Below, in pieces: positions 37,198 to 45,570 of a stretch of DNA of 64,000 nucleotides. The notes below the pieces were generated by a model. It did not search any database. It was given only the letters and a program-made list of their open reading frames with translations, and was not told the origin of the DNA. Position 1 is the stretch's first letter, and every line of letters begins with the position of its first letter. The stretch comes from Candidatus Gastranaerophilales bacterium (GTDB taxonomy: Bacteria > Cyanobacteriota > Vampirovibrionia > Gastranaerophilales > Gastranaerophilaceae), in assembly GCA_905235155.1 (NCBI GenBank), contig CAJOKJ010000003.1:35142-99141 (forward strand), in the 5' to 3' direction. The translations under genes were made by a program, and so were the position numbers.

Positions 37198-37212
37198 AAA
37201 AATATTAACTTT

Positions 37213-37245
37213 TTTAAAATCATGCTTGATTTTAAATTTTGTTTT
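37213..37245 (+). terminator. Terminator after the DUF2130 gene
   Basis: TTTAAAATCA pairs with TGATTTTAAA across TGCT, followed by TTTTGTTTT. It overlaps the -35 box of the L10 leader promoter. Confidence 0.6.
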
Positions 37246-37254
37246 AAATAAAAT
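37226..37254 (+). promoter_or_regulatory. rplJL promoter
   Basis: TTGATT (37226-37231), 17-base spacer, TAAAAT (37249-37254). The predicted transcript start, near 37261, falls at the first stem of the L10 leader. Confidence 0.6.
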
Positions 37255-37260
37255 TGTCTT

Positions 37261-37395
37261 ACAAACCGCAGACAGTTAGTGCCAAATGGCTTAAAGTTCG
37301 CTAACCGAGGTCAATTACTAAAAGTTAATAATAGTTTTTGATAGAAATTTTGCGGCTTTGTGTATGCAAAATTTTTTTGTATGCACAAAAAATAA
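37261..37395 (+). ncRNA. Ribosomal protein L10 leader (autoregulatory mRNA structure)
   Basis: The closing stem is ACAAACCGCA (37261-37270) with TGCGGCTTTGT (37351-37361). Inside is the conserved L10-binding arm with GACAGTTAGTGCC...GGCTTAA and CTAACCGAGGT; GTTAG pairs with CTAAC and GCC with GGC. These are hallmarks of the L10 leader. A further hairpin with 12 pairs (GTGTATGCAAAA with its partner, to about 37385) precedes rplJ. Free L10-L7/L12 complex binds it to repress the operon. Confidence 0.85.
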
Positions 37396-37425
37396 AAGGT
37401 CGATAAAAATTAAAAAGGAGAAAAC

Positions 37426-37947
37426 ATGTCAACAAAAGCTTTTAAAGAAGAAAAAATCGCAAAGATTAAAGAAAATGTTGATAAAGCTCAAGTAGCAATT
37501 GTTACTGAATACCGTGGATTCACAGTTGAAGAAATAACAAATCTTCGTCGTGAATTACAAAAAAACGGTGCAGATTACATGGTTACAAAAAATACTCTTG
37601 CAAAAATTGCAGTTAAAGGTACTGAATACGAAGTTCTTGTAGATGCTTTAAAAGGACCTGTTGCTATTGCATTTGGATTTGATGACCCTGTTAGTCCTGC
37701 TAAAGTTTTATCAAAATTCATTAAAGATACTAAAAAAGGCGAAATTGTTGCAGCGGCTTTAGATGGCAAATTATTGTCAGCTAATGAAGCAAAAGCATTG
37801 GCAAATCTTCCTTCAAAAGAAGAAATTTACGCAAAAATGCTTGGAAGCATCAACTCACCTGCATCAGGTATCGTTGGCTCTATCAATGCAGTTATGGCAT
37901 CACTTACTCGTGCTGTTGCAGCTGTTAGAGATCAAAAAGCTGCATAA
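37426..37947 (+). CDS. rplJ: 50S ribosomal protein L10
   Basis: This 173-residue protein anchors the L7/L12 stalk on 23S rRNA and represses its own operon through the leader at 37261. Typical segments are 'KAQVAIVTEYRGFTVEEIT', 'LRRELQKNGADYMVTKNTLA' and 'GPVAIAFGFDDPVSPAKVL'. The C-terminal helix ending 'VMASLTRAVAAVRDQKAA' binds L7/L12 dimers. A strong AAGGAG site lies 8 bases before the ATG. rplL follows after 70 bases. Confidence 0.97.
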   Translation: MSTKAFKEEKIAKIKENVDKAQVAIVTEYRGFTVEEITNLRRELQKNGADYMVTKNTLAKIAVKGTEYEVLVDALKGPVAIAFGFDDPVSPAKVLSKFIKDTKKGEIVAAALDGKLLSANEAKALANLPSKEEIYAKMLGSINSPASGIVGSINAVMASLTRAVAAVRDQKAA

Positions 37948-38017
37948 TGCAGTAATGGCAAGGTAACTTGCAAAAATTAGTTAGTAAAGACAAAAATTAT
38001 ATTGAAAGGAAATTAAA

Positions 38018-38395
38018 ATGAGCAACGTAGAATCAATTTTAGAATCAATTGAAAAATTAACATTATTAGAAGCAGCTGAATTAGTAAAAGCTATGGAAGA
38101 AAAATTCGGCGTATCAGCAGCAGCACCGGTAGCAGTTGCAGCAGCAGCTCCTGCAGCAGCAGCAGACGCAGGTGAAGCAGCAGATGCAGAAGTTACAGTT
38201 GTATTAGCATCAGCAGGTGCTAACAAAATTGCTGTATTAAAAGAAGTTCGTGCTATTACAGGCTTAGGCTTGAAAGAAGCAAAAGAATTAGTTGATGGTG
38301 CACCAAAACCTGTTAAAGAAAACGTTAAGAAAGAAGAAGCAGAAGCTATCAAGAAACAACTTGAAGCAGCTGGTGCAACAGTAGAAGTTAAATAG
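38018..38395 (+). CDS. rplL: 50S ribosomal protein L7/L12
   Basis: This 125-residue stalk protein recruits translation GTPases. The N-terminal dimer domain '[20 protein letters not shown]' is followed by a flexible Ala/Pro-rich hinge (residues 34-55), and the C-terminal domain has the conserved '[20 protein letters not shown]' and '[19 protein letters not shown]'. GAAAGGAAA precedes the ATG. Co-transcribed with rplJ and ends at a strong terminator. Confidence 0.97.
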   Translation: MSNVESILESIEKLTLLEAAELVKAMEEKFGVSAAAPVAVAAAAPAAAADAGEAADAEVTVVLASAGANKIAVLKEVRAITGLGLKEAKELVDGAPKPVKENVKKEEAEAIKKQLEAAGATVEVK

Positions 38396-38420
38396 TTTTA
38401 ACTTTTTATATTTTATTATG

Positions 38421-38450
38421 AAGGCAGATTTTTTAAAATCTGCCTTTTTC
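38421..38450 (+). terminator. Rho-independent terminator after rplL
   Basis: AAGGCAGATTTT pairs with AAAATCTGCCTT across TT, followed by TTTC. It ends the rplJL operon. Confidence 0.9.
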
Positions 38451-38515
38451 TTTGAATAAAAACGTTACAAAATAGTAATATAAGCGTTTTGCACCTTTTC
38501 AAAGGTTGGTGTTTT

Positions 38516-38524
38516 TGCTAAAAT
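38516..38524 (+). promoter_or_regulatory. Extended -10 element before the 38653 gene
   Basis: TGCTAAAAT, the same extended -10 as at 16800. It implies a leader of about 120 bases to the ATG at 38653; nothing else obvious is seen in that leader. Confidence 0.4.
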
Positions 38525-38652
38525 AAAGATGTGTTAAATGTTTGTTTTAATTATGTAAATTAATTGTAAATATTTGTTAAAACATACCAAAAGTATTAGC
38601 AAATCATGTCATTTAGGTACTTTTTATATAGTATAAAGTGTATGGAGATTTC

Positions 38653-39675
38653 ATGAACATTAATTCAGTTCAACCAAAGATTGAACAAGGGTTCACAGGT
38701 AAAGTTCAAGAACAAAAACCATTGAAGTATTCAAAAGATACTTTACTTGAAAACAACCTAAAAACCAAGTTGGAAATTCAAAGCGACAAACTTGTTAAAG
38801 CATTCACCACATACCCTGCAAAAGGCTTAAAAGGTGATAGAAATGCTAATTTTTATGAATTTTTAACTATGGGTACAGTGCCTTACCTTATGGGTAGTGC
38901 AGCGTTGATGGGTGTTTTCAATTTTGCTAACAAATACTTTACTCCTTTTGCTCAATCAAAAGCAGGTTCAATCGGTAAAAAAATGGCATTGGGTGTAGCA
39001 TTCTACGGTGTTGCGAAGGAAGCATCAAAAGCTCTTGTAAACAAACCTGTAAAAGCATTAACAGGTGTTGATACAGAAATGCCTTATGCTAAAGTAGTAG
39101 AAGGTTTCCCAAGATTTGAAGGTGATAAAAATACTAAATCAGTAGAATATCACAAAGTATTTGAAAGTGTAGAATTCCCTCGTTATGATTTGTTATACGG
39201 CAAAACTAACGAAGACAGAAATGCATATTATGACAAAGTTGCTAAAAAATTAGGCTTAGGCGAAAATTTAGCAAGTTCTGATAAAGAAGTTAAACCAAGA
39301 TTGAAAGAAATCATTGCTCGTTCAAATACGGCAAAAAGTATTTCTTCTTACTTGTGGGCAGCAACAGGTGTTGGCTTAGCAATTCAAAAACCTTGGGATA
39401 ATTTCTTTACATCAGCAACAAAAGGTCAAGGTTTTGCAAAAGTTAAAAATATGGCTCGTTCATTCGGTAACAACTTTGTGAAAGCTGCAAAAGATTTATG
39501 GACAGGTGGTGCTAACCCTACAAAAGTTCAAAAATACGCAGGTAAAGCATTAGTAGGTGCAGCAGTTGCAGCAACAGTTATCGGTGTTGCAAATACAGTA
39601 ATTAATGCTAGAAAATCAGCAAACTTAGAAGATAAAAACGTGTTTGACGAAAACAGAAAGGTTGTGGTGGACTAA
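38653..39675 (+). CDS. Lineage-specific protein, function unknown (FTGK motif)
   Basis: This 340-residue protein has no family that I recognise. The start at 38653 is preferred because GGAG lies 8 bases upstream; an in-frame ATG 15 bases earlier would swallow that site. Near the N-terminus is 'IEQGFTGK', a motif shared with the next gene. Three weakly hydrophobic Gly/Ala segments (about residues 78-95, 232-245 and 306-325) could associate with membranes. The C-terminal part is basic. The next gene starts one base after its stop, so the two are certainly co-translated. The pair precedes a GH13 enzyme with a similar N-terminal motif. Confidence 0.75.
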   Translation: MNINSVQPKIEQGFTGKVQEQKPLKYSKDTLLENNLKTKLEIQSDKLVKAFTTYPAKGLKGDRNANFYEFLTMGTVPYLMGSAALMGVFNFANKYFTPFAQSKAGSIGKKMALGVAFYGVAKEASKALVNKPVKALTGVDTEMPYAKVVEGFPRFEGDKNTKSVEYHKVFESVEFPRYDLLYGKTNEDRNAYYDKVAKKLGLGENLASSDKEVKPRLKEIIARSNTAKSISSYLWAATGVGLAIQKPWDNFFTSATKGQGFAKVKNMARSFGNNFVKAAKDLWTGGANPTKVQKYAGKALVGAAVAATVIGVANTVINARKSANLEDKNVFDENRKVVVD

Positions 39676-39676
39676 A

Positions 39677-42049
39677 ATGGCTATTACCGCTACCAACGGT
39701 ATTACAACTCAACAATATATTAAGCCTCAAGAAGCTAAAGGACATTTGGTATCAACTCCAATTATTCCCGGTCCTAAAACAGTTATCTCTGATGCAAAAT
39801 ATAACTTAAAGGCTTTAAAAGATGGTTTTACCGGTAAAGCAAATGACCACCAATTAGGTAAATTAAATGATATTGGTATGACAGTAGGCGGTGTTGGTCT
39901 TGCTGCTTATATTGCTACTCAAAAAACAACTCCAAAAACAAAATTAATGGAATTCGTTGGCTTAGGTACATTTATGGCTGCTATGAAATTATGGCCTAAA
40001 TTAGCAATCGGTGTTCCTGCAAAAGCAATTCACGGTTTTGATCCTAACCAAGAATACGTTGACAGTTTTGGACGTAAAAAACCTTTCTTCCAAGATCCTC
40101 AATATACACCTTGGGATTTATATTCAGATGAGCAATTACAAAAAATCGGTGATAAAATGGGTGTTGATAAAAATGCTCAAGATAGAAACGATTTAACAAA
40201 AGCTAATATGAAAAAAGTCGCTACAAAAAATAACACTTTGTGGATGATTACAGCAGGTATAGCTTCAGCAGTGTTCTCTGCATTAGCTTGTAACAAAGCA
40301 GAAAAAGTTATTGATCCTGCATTAGAAAAAGTAAATAATAATAAAGCAGATAAAATGCTTGCAAACTTTGATGCAGAAGCAAATAAACGTTTTGAGTCAA
40401 CTGCAAAAGAAATGCAAAAAGATTTAGACAAAATTTTTGAAGAAAACAAAGGTAAAACAGTTGATGCTAAGTTGTTAGAAAAAATTTCAGGCAGATTGGC
40501 AAAAGGTTTAGACCCTGTAACCGCAGAAGGTGTTTCTGAAGATGTTAAAAATATGTTAGTTAGCGGTAAATCAGTAATTAATGAAAACTTGGCTGAAGCA
40601 ATGGCTAACAGCACAAAAGAAGTTCTTTCTCAAAGATTATCAGAAGAACAAGTTGCAAAACTTGCACCTTCAAAAGAAGAATTAGCAAAACACTTCAACG
40701 AAACAAAAGTAATGGGTAAGGAAGTTTCAGAAGACGAAGCTAACGAAGTTAGAGTTTCTGTTGCAAGAATGGTATTTGAAAAAGCAAAAGCAGAAGGCTT
40801 ATCAACAGATAAATTGAAATTCGTTAAAAAAGGTGTTGCTCAAGCAGCAGGAAATGCTATTAAATCAAATTCAGCATCAGTTTTAGACGAAGCAGCAATG
40901 AAAAAAATCAGCGAAGTTGGTAAATCAATGAGCGAATTACAAGCAAAAGATTCAGTTCTTACAGAATACGCTCAAATCAAAGTTGCTGATAAACCTGAAA
41001 CAGTTATTGCAAACTACTGGAACACAGTTTCAACAGGTCTAATCAAAACTTTAGGTATTGATTTCAAAGAAATGGAAAAAGTTAGAAATAACCGTGAACT
41101 TGTTCAAGGTATGGTAAGAGGCAAAATTGAAGAAATTACTTCAGATGATGCTAAATACGAAAAAGCAATCGGCGAAATCGCAAAGAGTGTTGCTGAATTA
41201 GATAAGAAAATTAAACCTGAAGATACTAAAAAATATGTTGAATTAGTAGGCAAAACTTATGATGATGCAGCAGGTAAATTACACAATCAAGGTATGCAAG
41301 CAACTGCTAACAAATTAACCGCATTATCAGTAAACGGCAAAGGTTCATTAAAAAGAGTTAAACAAACATATTTTGAAGAAAGAATTTCAGGAGTTAGAAA
41401 CTCATTCTCAAGATTAATCAATACAATGGACGTATACAGAAGAATATCAAAAGGTGAAATTCAAAATGACGGTTCTTCAAGAGAAGTAAAAGAAGCAATG
41501 ATGGAACTTGTAAAACAAACAACATTACAGGGACACTCATCAGATCATTCTATCAAATTCTACTTCAACAGAAGTCAAGACAATTCAACAAATGTTGACA
41601 GAAGTCCGGTTGAAGTAAAAGACGGTAAAGTTGTAAATAAATACTTCCAAGAAGGTAAAGGTGTAGATGTTCCTGGTGATTATGATTTTTATCAAAAAGC
41701 AATGAACTTCATGTATAACTCAAAAATGGATGACAAAACTGTTGAAGCATTAGAAAAAGCAGGATTGAAAGACCAAATCAACACATACAACAATGAAGTA
41801 TTTACAAAAATCGGTGGTGCTGATTACTTTACAAAACCAAACCATAAAACAACTGGTGATCAAGGTGCATCTTCAGAATACAAATTCTTATTATTAGGTG
41901 TAGCACCTGACGAAATGATGACAAAAACAGTTCAACAAACTTATAACTCTCAAAAATGGGGTAACACATTCGGAACAGTAGGTGCAGTATTAACAGGATT
42001 AACAGTAGCAGCACAATTCTTGTTCGGTAAAGGTAAAGCAGTTAAGTAG
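39677..42049 (+). CDS. Lineage-specific large protein, function unknown
   Basis: This 790-residue protein starts at 39677, one base after the stop of the preceding gene; an in-frame start at 39644 would overlap that gene. It has 'LKDGFTGKANDHQ' near residue 55, matching the FTGK motif of the preceding protein. A Gly/Ala hydrophobic hairpin lies at about residues 70-110 and another at 180-195. A long Lys/Glu-rich helical region covers residues 205-510, and a final hydrophobic helix near the C-terminus is 'GTVGAVLTGLTVAAQFLF'. Codons are dominated by simple A/T-ending forms, as in highly expressed neighbours. A structural or membrane-linked role is plausible, nothing more. Confidence 0.75.
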   Translation: MAITATNGITTQQYIKPQEAKGHLVSTPIIPGPKTVISDAKYNLKALKDGFTGKANDHQLGKLNDIGMTVGGVGLAAYIATQKTTPKTKLMEFVGLGTFMAAMKLWPKLAIGVPAKAIHGFDPNQEYVDSFGRKKPFFQDPQYTPWDLYSDEQLQKIGDKMGVDKNAQDRNDLTKANMKKVATKNNTLWMITAGIASAVFSALACNKAEKVIDPALEKVNNNKADKMLANFDAEANKRFESTAKEMQKDLDKIFEENKGKTVDAKLLEKISGRLAKGLDPVTAEGVSEDVKNMLVSGKSVINENLAEAMANSTKEVLSQRLSEEQVAKLAPSKEELAKHFNETKVMGKEVSEDEANEVRVSVARMVFEKAKAEGLSTDKLKFVKKGVAQAAGNAIKSNSASVLDEAAMKKISEVGKSMSELQAKDSVLTEYAQIKVADKPETVIANYWNTVSTGLIKTLGIDFKEMEKVRNNRELVQGMVRGKIEEITSDDAKYEKAIGEIAKSVAELDKKIKPEDTKKYVELVGKTYDDAAGKLHNQGMQATANKLTALSVNGKGSLKRVKQTYFEERISGVRNSFSRLINTMDVYRRISKGEIQNDGSSREVKEAMMELVKQTTLQGHSSDHSIKFYFNRSQDNSTNVDRSPVEVKDGKVVNKYFQEGKGVDVPGDYDFYQKAMNFMYNSKMDDKTVEALEKAGLKDQINTYNNEVFTKIGGADYFTKPNHKTTGDQGASSEYKFLLLGVAPDEMMTKTVQQTYNSQKWGNTFGTVGAVLTGLTVAAQFLFGKGKAVK

Positions 42050-42079
42050 GAAATAAATTAGAAAACGGAAATAGGGACA

Positions 42080-43840
42080 ATGTCAAGAGTTCAATCAATT
42101 CAAGCAAATATCTTAAACATTCAATTGAATAAAGCACAAGCAAAAAAAGCTGTTCCAAGCTTTAAAGGTAATGCTCAAGAAACTTACGCTACAAATCCAT
42201 TAAATAATTTCTTAAATGCTCAAGCAGCAATGAATAAAACAATGGTAAAAACAGTTCAAGCACCTGTTGCAGTAGCAAAAGTTGAAGATAAAAAGGTTGA
42301 AGCACCTGCATATAAGAATAATTTACGTTCAATGTTGCAAAACGGCGAATCTAAAATATTAGCAATTGTTCCAAGAACTTTTAATGCAAAAGATGAAAAC
42401 GGTGATGAAAAAATTACAGGAAACGAACAACACGGAACTTTCTTAAATGCAATTGAAAGATTAGATGAAGTTAAAGCAGAAGGTTTTAATACATTCCACA
42501 TTTTACCTATTCATCCAACAGGTAAAAAGCATGCTATGGGTCTTGCCGGTTCATTATATTCACCATTAGACTTTTTAGCAATTGACCCTAACTTAATTGA
42601 TAAAAACGATAAAAGAAGTGCAAAAGAACAAGTTAAAGCATTTACAGATGAATGCCACAAACGTAACATTAAAGTTATGTTAGACTTGCCAAGCTGCTCA
42701 TCTTACGATTTATATTTAGAAAAACCTGAATTAATGGCAAAAGAACGTGACGGTCAAGCAAAAACTCCTCAAGGATGGAATGATATCAGAATGTTTCAAC
42801 CATATTCAGATGAAACAAAAAGAGAATTAAATCCTGAATTAGTTGATTTACACAAAAAATATGTTGATATGTGTGTAGAATTAGGTATCGACGGTATCAG
42901 AGCAGACGTTGCACGTGCGAAACCTACTGAATTTTGGGATATCATTATTCCTTATTCTCACTCAAAAGATCCTGAATTTGGCTGGTTAGGCGAAACTTAT
43001 ACTTATGAAGATGCTTCTCCACAAGCAAATATGCCTCAAGACAGACCGGAAGATTCTTTAAGAGCAGGTTTTGATGCATACTACGGTCAATATCACATAT
43101 TCCACGAATGGAAAGGTGCTAAAGACTTAAACGATTTTGTAAAAGAAAATATCGAAATGTCTAACAGATTGGAAAAAGGTAAATCAATCATTGGTTCATT
43201 TACAACTCACGATGATATTTCACCTATGTTTCACGGTGGTACAGAATATTGTAACTTAACAGCAGGTTTACAAGCAACATTGCCTATGTTGAACCCATAC
43301 TATGTAGATGGTTACCAATCAGGTGATTATTACGTATATGGTTATGATCACTCTAAATCTGAAGAATCTGAAACTGACTGTCACGAAATGACAGTTCACA
43401 GAGGAAAATTAGACATCTTCAATTTGTCAAGAAAACCGGGTGGAAAAAATCCGGAAATCGGACAATTTATGACTGAATCTTTCAAAATGAGAGATAAATA
43501 TCAAGATGTAGTAACAAAAGGTTCTTTCATTGAATTAGATAAGAAAAATGATAAAGATGACCAAGTAATTGCTTATGCAAGACACAAAGACGGTAAAACT
43601 TTATTGGTTATCGGTAACAAGAACATTAACAGAAACGTAACAGCAACTGTTAAAGTTCCAACAATGAAAGCAGACCAAGAATTGAAAAACTTATTACCTG
43701 CTTATGGTAAACAATCAAGATACCAAGCAGGTGAAGGCGAAATTAAAGTAGATTTAGGCCCATCAAGAATTCACGTATTCGAAATTGATACACCTGAAAT
43801 CGAAAAAGCTTCAGATAAAGTTTATAAACAAAACTTATAG
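42080..43840 (+). CDS. GH13 (alpha-amylase family) enzyme
   Basis: This 586-residue protein has a TIM-barrel alpha-amylase domain from about residue 90. 'FNTFHILPIHPTGKKHAMG' corresponds to the first conserved region. 'IDGIRADVARA' carries the nucleophile aspartate, 'FGWLGETYTYED' the acid/base glutamate and 'SFTTHDDISP' the transition-state aspartate. A C-terminal beta domain follows (about 500-586). All three catalytic acids are present, so it should act on alpha-glucans such as glycogen, starch or maltodextrin. The N-terminal 85 residues are not a signal peptide but contain 'AVPSFKGN', similar in kind to the FTGK motifs of the two preceding proteins. It sits 30 bases after them and is probably in the same operon. 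Confidence 0.85.
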   Translation: MSRVQSIQANILNIQLNKAQAKKAVPSFKGNAQETYATNPLNNFLNAQAAMNKTMVKTVQAPVAVAKVEDKKVEAPAYKNNLRSMLQNGESKILAIVPRTFNAKDENGDEKITGNEQHGTFLNAIERLDEVKAEGFNTFHILPIHPTGKKHAMGLAGSLYSPLDFLAIDPNLIDKNDKRSAKEQVKAFTDECHKRNIKVMLDLPSCSSYDLYLEKPELMAKERDGQAKTPQGWNDIRMFQPYSDETKRELNPELVDLHKKYVDMCVELGIDGIRADVARAKPTEFWDIIIPYSHSKDPEFGWLGETYTYEDASPQANMPQDRPEDSLRAGFDAYYGQYHIFHEWKGAKDLNDFVKENIEMSNRLEKGKSIIGSFTTHDDISPMFHGGTEYCNLTAGLQATLPMLNPYYVDGYQSGDYYVYGYDHSKSEESETDCHEMTVHRGKLDIFNLSRKPGGKNPEIGQFMTESFKMRDKYQDVVTKGSFIELDKKNDKDDQVIAYARHKDGKTLLVIGNKNINRNVTATVKVPTMKADQELKNLLPAYGKQSRYQAGEGEIKVDLGPSRIHVFEIDTPEIEKASDKVYKQNL

Positions 43841-43875
43841 TATAGAACAAACATTAAATAACACACGAAGATATC

Positions 43876-43906
43876 AAGGGATATTTCAAAATATCCCTTT
43901 TTCTTT
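43876..43906 (+). terminator. Rho-independent terminator after the GH13 gene
   Basis: AAGGGATAT pairs with ATATCCCTT and is followed by TTTCTTTG. It separates the GH13 group from the glycosyltransferases. Confidence 0.8.
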
Positions 43907-43922
43907 GTGTTAAGCTAAAGTG

Positions 43923-45566
43923 ATGAACGGAATATTTTTATCAAAAAATAAGATAATTTTTATATTGATATTTTTAGTTGCATTAATATTAAGGTTTGCT
44001 TGTATTAATAAAGTTGACGGTCTTTGGTATGATGAACTTGTAATGTATAATCAGGCCGTTCAAGCTGATTTTATATCCGTAATAAGTACTGCTTTAACTG
44101 AAGATGTACATTTGCCTTTATATCAGATATTATTGCATTATTGGGGAAAAATATTTAGTTTTTCGGATTTTTCACTAAGAAGTTTTTCTGCCTTTTGCGG
44201 ATTAAGTACGGTTGTTGCCGGCTTTTTTATAGGCAAAAGACTTAAATCAACAGAATTTGGTTTAATAACAATGAGCTTATTTGCCATAAATTCAATGCTG
44301 ATTTATTATTCTCAAGAGGTCAGAATGTATGAACTATTGGCTTTTTGCGGTACTTTGAATGTTTTGGCTTTGGTAAATTTGCGTAAGAATATTTGGTATG
44401 TTATTTGGATAATATCTTCTTCTGCAATGATTTTGACTTATACTATATCAATTATATATATTTTAATAGAAATAGTTTCTTATATTATATACAAGGGAAA
44501 AGATTTTGATAAAAAGTTTTTAATTTCAACTATTATCCTTTTGTTGATTAATATCCCAGTTATTTGGTATTTATTGCATTTTAGTTATAAATTTACTCAA
44601 TTTATAACAGGATTTTACGCTGATTGGTCAAGTTTGTTTGTTGTTGTACAAAACTTTTTCACTCCAAAACTTATTGGACTTGATAATAATCCGCCTCATT
44701 ATATGCAGGTGTTTCTGTCGGGTTTTAAATTTTCAGATTTTGTTTTTGTCTTTTTACCGCTTTTAATGAGTGCTTACTTTATAATTAATTCGGTTAAGCG
44801 TTCAAAATTTGCATTGTTTTTATTTTGTGTTTCGGTTTCATTTTTTCTTGTTGAAATTTTTGCTTTTGTTTTTACTGATTTTAAAATTTTATCAAGGTAT
44901 TTGATTGTAATATTACCAAATTTGCTTATTGTAATTATGATTGGTATTGAAAATAATAAAAAATATTTAATTTCATTTTTTATATTTTTACTCATAAATA
45001 TAAGTTATTTGATTTACTCTCCAAATGCGTCATTTAGAATGCCCCGTTCAGGATTTTTGCCGATAGTGAGAATGTTGGAGCAAAATAATATTCAGAATGG
45101 TGATATTGTTGTAGTTTGGAACAGGAAAGATATTTTGTCTAAATATTTAGATAAAAAAGTTAATGTAGTAAGTATTTTAAAAGATTTTGCTTACAAATCG
45201 GAAGTTATATTTGAAAATACCGATAAGTTAAATAGTACAAATGAAGACGGTAAAAAAAGAATTTTAAGAGAATATTTTAAATCTGATTTTGTTCCCGCAA
45301 ATACAGTCATACTTGCAAATTATGTAATCGGTAATATGCCAAAAGGGCAAAAAATATTGATTATTTCGCATGAATATTTTAATTCTTTTAATCATAAGTC
45401 ATTTGTTGATATCATAGATAATGATAAAGATTATGATAATATGACTTACAATAATTTAATGACAACGAAATCGTTATTGGATTTGAGGCTTATTTGTGAT
45501 AAAAATTTAACATATAAGGGTGTAAAAATTCATTCTCCTTATGTTCTTTATATGTACGAAAAATAA
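43923..45566 (+). CDS. GT-C membrane glycosyltransferase (PMT/ArnT-like, GT39 type)
   Basis: This protein of about 547 residues has roughly 11-13 membrane helices and the GT-C signature near the N-terminus: 'GLWYDELVMYNQ' with the catalytic Asp-Glu pair on the first outside loop. 'HLPLYQILLHYWGKIF' and 'YYSQEVRMYELLAF' follow. Such enzymes transfer sugars from polyprenyl-phosphate donors to proteins or envelope lipids at the outer face of the inner membrane. Start 43923 (ATG) is preferred to the GTG three bases earlier. No clear ribosome binding site is visible. The C-terminal 150 residues are soluble. The next gene is a paralogue starting 4 bases after its stop. Confidence 0.82.
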   Translation: MNGIFLSKNKIIFILIFLVALILRFACINKVDGLWYDELVMYNQAVQADFISVISTALTEDVHLPLYQILLHYWGKIFSFSDFSLRSFSAFCGLSTVVAGFFIGKRLKSTEFGLITMSLFAINSMLIYYSQEVRMYELLAFCGTLNVLALVNLRKNIWYVIWIISSSAMILTYTISIIYILIEIVSYIIYKGKDFDKKFLISTIILLLINIPVIWYLLHFSYKFTQFITGFYADWSSLFVVVQNFFTPKLIGLDNNPPHYMQVFLSGFKFSDFVFVFLPLLMSAYFIINSVKRSKFALFLFCVSVSFFLVEIFAFVFTDFKILSRYLIVILPNLLIVIMIGIENNKKYLISFFIFLLINISYLIYSPNASFRMPRSGFLPIVRMLEQNNIQNGDIVVVWNRKDILSKYLDKKVNVVSILKDFAYKSEVIFENTDKLNSTNEDGKKRILREYFKSDFVPANTVILANYVIGNMPKGQKILIISHEYFNSFNHKSFVDIIDNDKDYDNMTYNNLMTTKSLLDLRLICDKNLTYKGVKIHSPYVLYMYEK

Positions 45567-45570
45567 AAAA

